A stretch of DNA of 64,000 nt from Schaalia canis (lineage in GTDB: Bacteria > Actinomycetota > Actinomycetes > Actinomycetales > Actinomycetaceae): NCBI RefSeq assembly GCF_003858455.1, contig NZ_RQZF01000001.1, forward strand, positions 522,993 to 586,992. Reading direction: 5' to 3'. This document shows, piece after piece, positions 34,099 through 42,096 of the stretch (within the stretch, counting starts at the first letter, position 1; the number at the start of each line of letters is the position of its first letter). The notes under the pieces are model-generated. The model was not told the DNA's origin. It saw nothing but the letters and a program-made list of their open reading frames with translations, and did not search any database. Made by a program: the position numbers and the translations under genes.

Positions 34099-35337
34099 TC
34101 ACTTCTTGATGGCGTTGGTGATGTTTTCAGCCATCTTCATCCAGCCTTCAGCAGGAGCTTCCTTGCCGGTGATGATGTTTGCTTCGGTGACACCCCAGAA
34201 GCCCCAGACAGCGTCCATGGCGGGGATGGCGGGCATGGGAACACCCGAGCCTGCAACCTCAGCGAAGGCCTTGATGTCGGCATCGTCAACCTTGGTGGCC
34301 ACGGAAGGCATGGCGGGGATGCGCTTGCCAAGCTCGTAGAGCTTGGTCTGAGCCTCATCGGTGCCCAGGAACTCGAAGTACTTGTTCACCAGGAGCTGGT
34401 TCTGGGTCTTGGCGGAAGCGAAGAATGCCTGAACGCCAACGAAGGGCTGTGCGGGCTGGCCACCAGCGGAGGGGATGGGGAGGATGGAGATGTCCATGCC
34501 AGCCTCACGGAAGGGGCCGACGTTCCAGGGGCCGGTCACGGTGAAGGCGGCCTTGCCGTCGATGAAGGACTGCTTGGCGATGTCGCCGGTGATAGCGGTA
34601 TCGAAGACCTTGGCTTCACCCTGAGCCTTGAGCCATTCAGCGAACTTGGTGCCCTCTTCGCCTGCGAAGCCAAGCTCGGAGATGTAGGAGCCGTCAGCTT
34701 CCTGCTTGAAGACAGGGGCGCCGAAGGAGGTCTGGAAGGGGTACATGTGGTAGGGATCGCCTTCTGCAGCAACCTGCATGATGAAGGGGTATTCCTTACC
34801 AGCAGCCTTGCCAGCTTCGATCATTTCGTCGAAGGTTGCGGGCTCAGCCTTGGTCAGGGCGTTGTTGCGGATGAGCGCGATGGACTCAAGGGCGTAGGGA
34901 ACGCCGTAGGTCTGGCCTTCGTAGGTGACAGCCTGAACAGCCGAGGGGGCGAGCTTGCCCTTGATGCCGGAAATGTCAGCGGGGCCCACGACGCCGTTGG
35001 AAACCATCTGGCCAAGCTTGTCGTGAGCGGTGATGATGATGTCCGGGCCCTTGCCGGTGGGAACCTGGGCGATGAACTCGTCGACCATGTCGTCAACGGA
35101 CTTCTGCACAACGTTCACCTCAACCTGGGTTGCTGCGGTGAAGTTCTCAGACAGTTCCTGGATCTGGCTGTAGCGGGTGTCGTCTGCCCAGATGGTGAGG
35201 GCGCCCACCTTGGCTTCGGCCTCGGTTGCAGGTGCAGAGGACTCTGCGGTATCGGCTGCGGGAGCGGTGGTACCGCCGCAGGCTGCAAGGGTAGCGGTGA
35301 GGGCGATAGCACCCAGCGCTGCAATGCCACGTCGCAT
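34099..35337 (-). CDS. malE: Maltose-type sugar-binding lipoprotein (MalE-like)
   Basis: A 412-aa solute-binding protein. The lipoprotein signal peptide ends with LAACG (Cys about 20). The mature protein opens LTIWADDTRYSQIQ and contains KGPDIIITAHDKLGQM, YGVPYALESIALIRN and AAFTVTGPWNVG, typical of the maltose/maltodextrin family-1 binding proteins. The ATG at 35337 has CAGGAG upstream; an in-frame start 30 codons earlier would spoil the signal peptide. It is first in the operon, divergent from the LacI regulator. Confidence 0.94.
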   Translation of the reverse strand: MRRGIAALGAIALTATLAACGGTTAPAADTAESSAPATEAEAKVGALTIWADDTRYSQIQELSENFTAATQVEVNVVQKSVDDMVDEFIAQVPTGKGPDIIITAHDKLGQMVSNGVVGPADISGIKGKLAPSAVQAVTYEGQTYGVPYALESIALIRNNALTKAEPATFDEMIEAGKAAGKEYPFIMQVAAEGDPYHMYPFQTSFGAPVFKQEADGSYISELGFAGEEGTKFAEWLKAQGEAKVFDTAITGDIAKQSFIDGKAAFTVTGPWNVGPFREAGMDISILPIPSAGGQPAQPFVGVQAFFASAKTQNQLLVNKYFEFLGTDEAQTKLYELGKRIPAMPSVATKVDDADIKAFAEVAGSGVPMPAIPAMDAVWGFWGVTEANIITGKEAPAEGWMKMAENITNAIKK

Positions 35338-35407
35338 GTTACAACTCCTGTATATCGTTGCCGCCTGCGGATAGGTGCATGCGGCCTTGAAAGAAACTGT
35401 AAGCGCG

Positions 35408-35438
35408 AACAATTGTTTCTGCAACAACTTTCTGCAAC
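35408..35438. promoter_or_regulatory. Candidate LacI-type operator region upstream of malE
   Basis: A 10-bp palindrome AACAATTGTT (35408-35417) touches two direct copies of TTTCTGCAAC (35416-35425 and 35429-35438) spaced 13 bp apart. They lie between divergent malE and the LacI-family gene, a natural place for its operator. No experimental support is visible. Confidence 0.45.
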
Positions 35439-35521
35439 GTCATTCATTTGTTACATTTGATATACGTCACGCACGCGCTGACACAGTGCTGACATAGTTC
35501 TGACGACACGAGGACAGTTCA

Positions 35522-36535
35522 ATGGCGAAACCACGCACAAGACTCATGGATATTGCCCAACACGCGGGCGTATCTACCGCCACCGTTTCACGTGTCATTA
35601 ACCGCACCGGCCCGGTGTCAGCAGACACGCGCCATCGTGTCCTCACTGCGATCGACAGGCTCGGATATGAACGCCCAGCCAGCGAGCGCTCAGGGGCTGC
35701 AACCCTGATTGGGATTATCACCCCAGAGCTGATTAACCCGATCTTCGCTACCTACGCCCACGCCATCCAAAGCGAGGTTGCGCGGGCAGACGCTCTACCG
35801 GTGATCTGTTCTCAAACCCCTGGCGCCACCTCAGAAGGCGATCACGTTGAAAAGCTCCTCGACCAAGGCGTCTCAGGCATCATCTTCGTTTCAGGCCGTC
35901 ATGCCGACTACCGTGGCGATCTCAGCCGCTATCAGCGACTGCACGACAAAGGTATTCCCTTCGTTACAATCAACGGCGCTCGAGACGAAGTTCCTGCCCC
36001 AGACTTTTCAACCGGTGACGGCATGGGCATCGAAGCAGCGGTTCACCACCTACGCGAGCTTGGCCACTCTCGCATTGCCCTCCTTGGTGGACAGTCCCAC
36101 ATGGTTCCTGCGGCCCGCAAGGTCGAAGCCTTCCGGCATGTGATGGAGCAACTTTTTGGCGAGAAAGATCCCATTGTCATCGAAACCTTCTACACCTACG
36201 AAGCTGCCGCAACTGCAACCGAAACCTTGATCGACCAAGGGATTACGGCAATCGTCACAGGGTCAGACCTTCAGGCGCTTGGGGCGATTCGCACGATTAA
36301 GAACCGTGGCCTTGAGGTTCCGGGGGACATTTCTGTTGTCGGTTTTGATGATTCAATGTTGATGACTCACTTGGATCCGCCGCTCACAACCGTGCGCCAA
36401 CCCGTTGCCGCTATCACAAACGCGGCCGTCCAAGCCCTTTTCGCCCAGCTTCATAATTCGACGGTGCATCGGGGGGCCTTCATCTACACCCCCGATCTGA
36501 TCGTGCGAGCATCCACCGGGGCCTGCCCACGATAA
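35522..36535 (+). CDS. LacI-family transcriptional regulator
   Basis: A 337-aa repressor. The N-terminal HTH is MDIAQHAGVSTATVSRVINRTG, followed by a hinge helix and a periplasmic-binding-like effector domain (about 65-335) with GIITPELINPIFA, GISGIIFVSGR-type strand, and VVGFDDSMLMTHLDPPLTTVRQP. It is divergent from malE, so it most likely controls malEFG in response to maltose-type sugars. The ATG at 35522 follows GAGGACAG. Confidence 0.94.
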   Translation: MAKPRTRLMDIAQHAGVSTATVSRVINRTGPVSADTRHRVLTAIDRLGYERPASERSGAATLIGIITPELINPIFATYAHAIQSEVARADALPVICSQTPGATSEGDHVEKLLDQGVSGIIFVSGRHADYRGDLSRYQRLHDKGIPFVTINGARDEVPAPDFSTGDGMGIEAAVHHLRELGHSRIALLGGQSHMVPAARKVEAFRHVMEQLFGEKDPIVIETFYTYEAAATATETLIDQGITAIVTGSDLQALGAIRTIKNRGLEVPGDISVVGFDDSMLMTHLDPPLTTVRQPVAAITNAAVQALFAQLHNSTVHRGAFIYTPDLIVRASTGACPR

Positions 36536-36561
36536 GGCGCGGGAGATACCCCACTTCCGAT

Positions 36562-36576
36562 TGACAACGGTTCTCA
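36562..36576. promoter_or_regulatory. Zur box upstream of znuA
   Basis: TGACAACGGTTCTCA is a near-palindrome (12 of 15 positions symmetric) fitting TGANAANNNTTNTCA, the same pattern as the site at 3990. It overlaps a TTGACA -35-like element 20-35 bp before the znuA start, so binding would block transcription. Confidence 0.75.
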
Positions 36577-36595
36577 TTAACGTGACGATGGTTCT

Positions 36596-37672
36596 ATGAC
36601 TCAGCGACGTATTCTCCCTGCTTTTCTTGCTGTAACTGCACTGGCGCTGGCCTCTTGTTCAGCCGACCCTGCACCACAAAGCGCCGTCCCCTATGACGCC
36701 GCAGGCACCGAGAAACTGACCGTCTACGCTTCCTTCTACCCCCTGCAGTACCTGGTAGAGCAGGTAGGCGGGGACTTGGTCACTGTGGATACCCTGACCC
36801 CTCCTGGCGCTGAGCCTCATGATCTTGAGCTCTCCCCCGCCAAAGTTGCCCAACTGGCACAAGCTGATGCCGTCGTGTTCCTTTCCGGCTTCCAGAGTGC
36901 CGTTGACGAGGCCATTGCCCACAATGGCCCTGAGCACATCATTGACGTTGCACCTGCCGTCCAGTTGATCGCCGGGGAACACGACCACGATCATGGACAC
37001 GACCACGACAACAGCCAATCCGATCACGACCACAGTCAATCCGGTCATGATGGACACGATCACGGTCATGACCACGACAGCCACACCCACGACGACCACA
37101 TGGCTTCAGGAGAACACGCCGATCATGACCATGCTGGCCACGATCATGACCACGGCGACCAGGATCCCCATTTCTGGTTGGATCCCCAGCGCATGGCCCA
37201 GGCTGCTACCGCCATTGGCCAGGCATTTGCCAAGGCTGACCCGGAAAACGCTCAAACTTACACCACCAGTGCAGCAAGTGTTGCTAAGGCCATGAATGAG
37301 CTCTCCACCGAACTCGTTGAAGGCACGAAGAGCTGCGAACACACAACCTTTGTCACTGCCCACGATGCTTTCGGATACCTGGCAGACCGTACCGGCCTCA
37401 CCCAAGTGGGCATTTCTGGTCTAGATCCCGATTCTTCCCCCTCCCCCGCTCGTCTGGCAGAGGTTGCAAAGGTCGTCAAGGATCAGGGACTCACCACGAT
37501 CTTCACCGAAACACTCATTGATCCGAAGGTTTCTGAAACCCTCGCCGCTGATCTTGGCATCACCACTGCTGTCCTTGACCCGCTTGAAAGCCAAGCCGAT
37601 GCTTCCAAGGACTACGCCGATGTCATGCGTGACAATATTGCTGCGCTGCGCAAGGCACTGACCTGCAAGTGA
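36596..37672 (+). CDS. znuA: Zinc ABC transporter substrate-binding lipoprotein
   Basis: A 358-aa cluster A-I metal-binding protein. The lipoprotein signal ends ALASCS. Metal ligand regions: PPGAEPHDLELSP (first His), a long His/Asp loop (about residues 125-195, with repeated HDHGHDHD-like segments), DPHFWLDPQRMAQ (second His), FVTAHDAFGYLADR (third His) and FTETLIDPKVSE (acidic ligand). The charged His loop is typical of zinc rather than manganese receptors. It overlaps znuC by 4 bp (GTGA). Confidence 0.95.
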   Translation: MTQRRILPAFLAVTALALASCSADPAPQSAVPYDAAGTEKLTVYASFYPLQYLVEQVGGDLVTVDTLTPPGAEPHDLELSPAKVAQLAQADAVVFLSGFQSAVDEAIAHNGPEHIIDVAPAVQLIAGEHDHDHGHDHDNSQSDHDHSQSGHDGHDHGHDHDSHTHDDHMASGEHADHDHAGHDHDHGDQDPHFWLDPQRMAQAATAIGQAFAKADPENAQTYTTSAASVAKAMNELSTELVEGTKSCEHTTFVTAHDAFGYLADRTGLTQVGISGLDPDSSPSPARLAEVAKVVKDQGLTTIFTETLIDPKVSETLAADLGITTAVLDPLESQADASKDYADVMRDNIAALRKALTCK

Positions 37673-38529
37673 GCAGGGCACTGACTGAACACGTTCAGGC
37701 CGCAGCGGGCAATCCCTCGCCCGCTGCGGCCGTCGTGCGTTGCGAGAATCTTCACGTTGCCTGGGACACACAGCTCATTTTGCATGGCATCAACACCGAC
37801 GTTCCCGCTGGCCAAGCCATCGCTGTGACGGGTGCGAATGGCTCAGGCAAGTCCACACTCATGCGCACCCTCATGGGCACTGCACCGATCACAGGAGGCG
37901 CCGCCTACCTCTTTGGCGCTGATGTCAGTCAACCTCGTTCAGTGCCCTGGCACCGCGTGGGATACGTCCCTCAACGCTTCAACTCCGGTGGCGGCATCGC
38001 CTCGTCGGTGGAGGAAGTAGTACGTTCAGGATTACTCGGCCCGCGCAGGCTCTGGGCACGCCCAGGTGATCGAGGGCGCGCTCTTGAAGCGCTTGAACGC
38101 GTAGGACTCACTCACCGGGCCAAAGACCCGATGCAGATTCTTTCTGGAGGCCAGCAGCAGCGTGCCCTCATTGCTCGGGCTCTGGTGCGCAACCCTGACC
38201 TTCTTGTCATGGACGAACCACTGGCCGGAATCGACGCTCACTCTCGTGAACGCCTAGCCGAGGTAGTCGGGGAAGCCAAGACTCAGGGAACGACGATCCT
38301 TGTGGTCCTCCATGAGCTCGGAGAGCTTGGCCCTCTCTTGGACCGAGAGTTGCACCTGGCCTCGGGACATATTTCCTATGACGGCCCGGCTCACCTTGAC
38401 AGTACTGAGGGGCCTCACGCGCTCACCCATCACCACCACGGCGAGGCCGAACGCAGCCATTCCTACTCGGCAGCGACCCTGAGCGACATTTTAGGGCGCA
38501 GTGACATTGCCGGAGGCATCCATGAGTGA
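37669..38529 (+). CDS. znuC: Zinc ABC transporter ATPase
   Basis: A 286-aa ATPase with Walker A GANGSGKST, signature LSGGQQQR, Walker B LLVMDEPLAGID and switch histidine VVLHELGE. The last 30 residues are His-rich (HALTHHHHGEAERSHS), a possible metal-binding tail. The start is GTG within the znuA stop (GTGA), and the stop overlaps the znuB start. Cytoplasmic subunit of ZnuABC. Confidence 0.93.
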   Translation: MSRALTEHVQAAAGNPSPAAAVVRCENLHVAWDTQLILHGINTDVPAGQAIAVTGANGSGKSTLMRTLMGTAPITGGAAYLFGADVSQPRSVPWHRVGYVPQRFNSGGGIASSVEEVVRSGLLGPRRLWARPGDRGRALEALERVGLTHRAKDPMQILSGGQQQRALIARALVRNPDLLVMDEPLAGIDAHSRERLAEVVGEAKTQGTTILVVLHELGELGPLLDRELHLASGHISYDGPAHLDSTEGPHALTHHHHGEAERSHSYSAATLSDILGRSDIAGGIHE

Positions 38530-39445
38530 ACACTTCATGCTGCTCTTGTCCTCACCTTTGATGCAGCGCTCTCTTCTGATCGCTCTTCTTGTTGGCCTGA
38601 GTGCCCCGATCGTTGGCACCTACCTTGTCCACCGGCGGCTTGCCATGCTTGGGGATGGGATTGGACACATTGCCCTGACCGGTGTTGCTTTGGGATGGCT
38701 GGCAGGAACGGCAGCGAATGCTGCCTCCGCCGATCAATACGCCATCCCAGGAGCGCTTCTTGTTTCGCTCCTCGGTGCGGTGTCCATCGAGGTTGTCCGC
38801 TCGTCGGGCCGAACCTCTGCTGACGTTGCCCTGGCGATGCTGTTTTACGGCGGCATTGCCGGTGGTGTACTTCTTATTGGCTTGGCAGGGGGAACGTCTG
38901 CCCAGCTCACCTCGTACCTTTTTGGCTCTATTTCGACGGTAACCTGGTCTGACATCACCATCACAAGCGTGCTTGCTGTCGGTATCCTGGCCGTTGGCGT
39001 GGGACTGGCACCCGCACTGTACTCTGTGTCGAATGATGAGGAATTTGCCCGTTCGACCGGCCTCCCTGTCCGTGCACTGTCAATGCTCATTGCTGTGATG
39101 TCAGCATTGACTGTTGCCGTTTCAATGCGGGTTGTGGGCGCATTGCTCGTGTCAGCGGTCATGGTGATTCCGGTTGCTATTGCTCAACTGTGGGCGAAGT
39201 CCTTTATGTCCACCATGATGTACTCAGCCACAATTGGAGCTATGGTATGCCTCAGTGGCCTTATCATTACCTACTTCGTTGACCTGTCCCCAGGCGCGAT
39301 GATCGTTATGTTAGCCATTGGCCTCTACGCCCTGTCCTTCACGGGCAGGACCCTCGTAGATCGTCAGCGTCGTATTCAGCGCCAGCGGCAGGCCGCAGCG
39401 GCCTCCGCACAATCTGGCGCCGCATGCACGGTAAAAATCCCATAA
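38522..39445 (+). CDS. znuB: Zinc ABC transporter permease
   Basis: A 307-aa ABC-3 family permease with about eight membrane segments. Family motifs include VGTYLVHRRLAMLGDGIGH and ALLVSAVMVIPVAIAQLW. The ATG at 38522 is preceded by GGAGGC and overlaps the znuC stop; an in-frame start 7 codons upstream is less likely. It forms the channel of the zinc importer. Confidence 0.94.
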   Translation: MSEHFMLLLSSPLMQRSLLIALLVGLSAPIVGTYLVHRRLAMLGDGIGHIALTGVALGWLAGTAANAASADQYAIPGALLVSLLGAVSIEVVRSSGRTSADVALAMLFYGGIAGGVLLIGLAGGTSAQLTSYLFGSISTVTWSDITITSVLAVGILAVGVGLAPALYSVSNDEEFARSTGLPVRALSMLIAVMSALTVAVSMRVVGALLVSAVMVIPVAIAQLWAKSFMSTMMYSATIGAMVCLSGLIITYFVDLSPGAMIVMLAIGLYALSFTGRTLVDRQRRIQRQRQAAAASAQSGAACTVKIP

Positions 39446-39486
39446 GCCCCACTAGTATTTTTCGTCATCCACGCTAAGGAGATCTC

Positions 39487-39903
39487 GTGCAGAGAATGAC
39501 CAAACAACGCCAAGCGGTGTTTGAGGAACTCGAACGCGTCAACGATTTCCGTTCAGCGCAGCAGATTTTCGAACATCTGCACACGCAAGGCCAGCGCGTG
39601 GGCTTGGCAACTGTCTACCGAAACCTTCAATCCCTTGCCGATGCTGGCGAGGTAGATGTGCTGCGCTCCTCTGATGGAGAAGCCCTCTACCGCCTGTGCG
39701 ACAACCATGGACACCACCATCACCTGGTGTGTCGAAATTGCGGCCAAGCGGTTGAGATTGCGCAGACGGACATTGAATCGTGGGTGAATGAGGTTGCCTC
39801 CGCATACGGCTATAGCGCCGTCGAACATTCTATGGAGCTTTTCGGATTGTGCGCTGATTGCACCCGTGAGGCTGAAGAACTCGGTCAGGACTTTAACGCA
39901 TGA
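39487..39903 (+). CDS. zur: Fur-family zinc uptake regulator Zur
   Basis: A 138-aa Fur protein. DNA-binding domain (1-80) with RMTKQRQAVFEEL and GLATVYRNLQSLADAGEVD; hinge HGHHHHLVCRNCG carrying metal ligands; and a C-terminal CADC pair, so both structural CXXC motifs are present. It starts at GTG after AAGGAG. Its place after znuACB and the Zur-type boxes in the window make Zur much more likely than Fur. With zinc bound it should repress znuACB and the MRF/ribosomal locus. Confidence 0.93.
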   Translation: MQRMTKQRQAVFEELERVNDFRSAQQIFEHLHTQGQRVGLATVYRNLQSLADAGEVDVLRSSDGEALYRLCDNHGHHHHLVCRNCGQAVEIAQTDIESWVNEVASAYGYSAVEHSMELFGLCADCTREAEELGQDFNA

Positions 39904-40457
39904 GTGGAATCCCCGAATGGGCCTCATCAGGCCCCGCCTTATACGCTTTCCTGCTTTTCGTCATTTTCTGCCGAGCTCAAGGCACCTACTGGTTGGGACG
40001 CGCTGCTGCTGCAGGCGTACTTGCCGGAGAGAACGCTGACGGCCTGCGTGGCGCCCTCGCCCGCTGGTTTGACGGGCCGGTTCCACGCCGAGGCGCACGC
40101 ATGCTCGAAAAGTGGGGCATTATCATCATTCCCCTGTGTTTCCTCACGGTCGGTGTGCAAACGGCTGTCAATGCGGGCGCGGGCCTGGTACGCATGAAGT
40201 GGCGCACCTACACTCTGGCGATGATTCCCGGATGCATCGTGTGGGCGGGCCTGTACGCCTTGGGGCTACTCGCACTGTGGCTGGCTGCTATCGGCAGTAT
40301 CGCGGGTAATCCCATCGCCTGGATTGCGCTGGCTGGTATGTGTGGCGTTGCAGCACTAACGATCTACTTGCGCCGACGCCGCGAACAGTCGAAATGTCCC
40401 TTGAATGTCAACGCTGAGCACTCTGCCCCCAGCGAGGACGAGGTTCTGGTTGGCTAA
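39900..40457 (+). CDS. DedA-like (VTT domain) membrane protein
   Basis: A 185-aa protein with about four membrane segments. The N-terminal RAQGTYWLGRAAAAG and central RRGARMLEKWGIIIIPLCFL resemble DedA/VTT family proteins, which act in lipid flipping and envelope homeostasis. It overlaps zur by 4 bp (ATGA), but has no known zinc role. The last 40 residues are charged and cytoplasmic. Confidence 0.75.
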   Translation: MSGIPEWASSGPALYAFLLFVIFCRAQGTYWLGRAAAAGVLAGENADGLRGALARWFDGPVPRRGARMLEKWGIIIIPLCFLTVGVQTAVNAGAGLVRMKWRTYTLAMIPGCIVWAGLYALGLLALWLAAIGSIAGNPIAWIALAGMCGVAALTIYLRRRREQSKCPLNVNAEHSAPSEDEVLVG

Positions 40458-40483
40458 GACTCGCTACAACGTTTCCGCGCGTT

Positions 40484-41293
40484 TTAGATCTTGTCGATAG
40501 CCCCACCAAAACGACGGTCCCGCCCTGCGTAGGCCAGCAAGCAATCCCAGAGAGCTTCACGGTCGAAAGCCGGCCAAGGGGTGTCAACAAACATCATTTC
40601 TGCGTAGGCAAGCTGCCACAGCAAGTAATTCGAGATCCTTTGTTCACCCGAGGTTCGGATCATCACATCAACGTCGGGCACATCCGGTAGGTACAGATGT
40701 CGGGCGAAAGACTTTTCCGTCACCCCTCGGGGGGAAAGCTTCCCGGCGGCAGCCTCGGCAGCAATCTTTCGAGCTGCGTCGGCAATCTCAGCGCGACCGC
40801 CATAATTGACGCACATGACAAGGTCGAGGGTGGTGTTTTTCTTCGTCACTTCACCAGCCTCGCTCAGGGCACGGATGACGCTTTTCCACAGTCGCGGCTC
40901 CCGTCCTGACCAGCGCACGCGCACGCCCCACTCGTTGAGTTGGCCGGTGCGGCGAGCCAAAACGTCGGAGGCATAGTTCATGATGAAGTTAATTTCTGCG
41001 GGGGACCGCTTCCAGTTCTCCGTCGAGAAGGTATAGACCGACAGGTAGCGCACACCAGCGTCAATCGCCCCAGCGATGGTATCCATCAGCGCATACTCAC
41101 CCGCGCGGTGTCCTTCGGTACGAGTGAGACCGCGTGAGTTCGCCCAGCGCCCGTTTCCATCCATAATGAGGGCAACGTGTGCGGGAACCTCGCCTGCGTG
41201 GAAGGTCGGGCAGGGTGCGTGCCACTCCCCTGGCCCCGCGACAGGCGCGGTGCGGTCCTGGGGGGCGCGATCCATGGGGGTCAGGTGCGTCAT
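40484..41293 (-). CDS. uppS: Undecaprenyl diphosphate synthase (cis-prenyltransferase)
   Basis: It makes the long-chain isoprenoid carrier used for cell wall synthesis. The 269-aa product has the signature HVALIMDGNGRWANSRGL with catalytic Asp, the GHRAGE motif, YLSVYTFSTENWKR, the VMCVNYGGRAEI stretch and the C-terminal PDVDVMIRTSGEQRISNYLLWQLAYAEM. The N-terminal 30 residues are variable. It overlaps recO by 4 bp. Chain-length (C50/C55) cannot be read. Confidence 0.95.
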   Translation of the reverse strand: MTHLTPMDRAPQDRTAPVAGPGEWHAPCPTFHAGEVPAHVALIMDGNGRWANSRGLTRTEGHRAGEYALMDTIAGAIDAGVRYLSVYTFSTENWKRSPAEINFIMNYASDVLARRTGQLNEWGVRVRWSGREPRLWKSVIRALSEAGEVTKKNTTLDLVMCVNYGGRAEIADAARKIAAEAAAGKLSPRGVTEKSFARHLYLPDVPDVDVMIRTSGEQRISNYLLWQLAYAEMMFVDTPWPAFDREALWDCLLAYAGRDRRFGGAIDKI

Positions 41294-42033
41294 GCGAGTC
41301 GGGTCCTCTCCAAGAGTTGCAGGGAACGTAGGCGCCGCTCAAGGTGCCATTGCGTGTAGGAGGTCACGAGCTGGGCAACCTCGCCACGCGCGTAATGTTC
41401 GGCCACATCGGCTGCCGCCCAATCTCCTGAGAGGAGGTCCCCCAGGAGCTTCATAGCGTCCGGGGAGGGGGCGGCGGCTCCCGGTGGACGACAAATGTCG
41501 CACAGGGCGCCGCCCTCGGGAATCGAGAAGGCGCTGTGCGGGCCTTCAGCGCCGCAGGAGGCACAGTCGAAACACGAGGGCGCCCAGCCTGCAATGGCGA
41601 GTGCGCGCAAGAGGTAGGAGTTCAGTGTGAGCGTCGGGTCGTGCCGACGGTGTGCTAGGGCGTGTAGAGCACCCATGAGCAGCAGATATTGGGCGTGCGC
41701 ACCGTCGGTGGAGTCGGCGGTGAGACGCTGGGCGCTTTCAACCATGACCGAGGCACTGGTGAAGAGCTCATAGTCGGCAGCTAGGGCCCGCCCATGGGCG
41801 GCGATCGTAGTCACCTGCGTGACAATATCGAGACTACGTCCTTTATGAAGTAAGACGTCAACAACGCCGAAAGGCTCCAGGTGGGCTCCGAAGCGGGAGG
41901 TCGTTTTGCGCACTCCCTTTGCAACGGCGCGCACCTGCCCGTGTTCTCGGGTGAGCAATGTGATGATGCGATCGGCCTCCCCCAGCTTGTGGGTTTGGAG
42001 GACGATTGCTTCGTCACGGTAGGAACGGGTCAC
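41290..42033 (-). CDS. recO: DNA repair protein RecO
   Basis: RecO loads RecA and anneals ssDNA in RecFOR repair. The 247-aa product begins VTRSYRDEAIVLQTHKLGEADRII (OB fold, 1-80), followed by a helical part and a four-cysteine zinc motif CASCG..CDICR around 170-195. The GTG at 42033 matches actinobacterial homologues; an ATG 12 codons upstream gives a longer, unlikely N-terminus. Coupled to uppS by a 4-bp overlap. Confidence 0.94.
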   Translation of the reverse strand: MTRSYRDEAIVLQTHKLGEADRIITLLTREHGQVRAVAKGVRKTTSRFGAHLEPFGVVDVLLHKGRSLDIVTQVTTIAAHGRALAADYELFTSASVMVESAQRLTADSTDGAHAQYLLLMGALHALAHRRHDPTLTLNSYLLRALAIAGWAPSCFDCASCGAEGPHSAFSIPEGGALCDICRPPGAAAPSPDAMKLLGDLLSGDWAAADVAEHYARGEVAQLVTSYTQWHLERRLRSLQLLERTRLA

Positions 42034-42096
42034 GCCCCTAAATCTAGCGCAGGAAGCCCCCTTGAACACTCTCCAAGGGTGCTCGCTGGAGAAAAA

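Noticed and set aside
33305..34339. Plus-strand frame opposite malF and the malE end
   Set aside because: It crosses two convincing genes and the intercistronic hairpin, and the product has no family features.
34087..35460. Long plus-strand frame opposite malE
   Set aside because: Antisense to a clear binding-protein gene; composition is Leu/Gly/Val-rich as expected from reversed codons.
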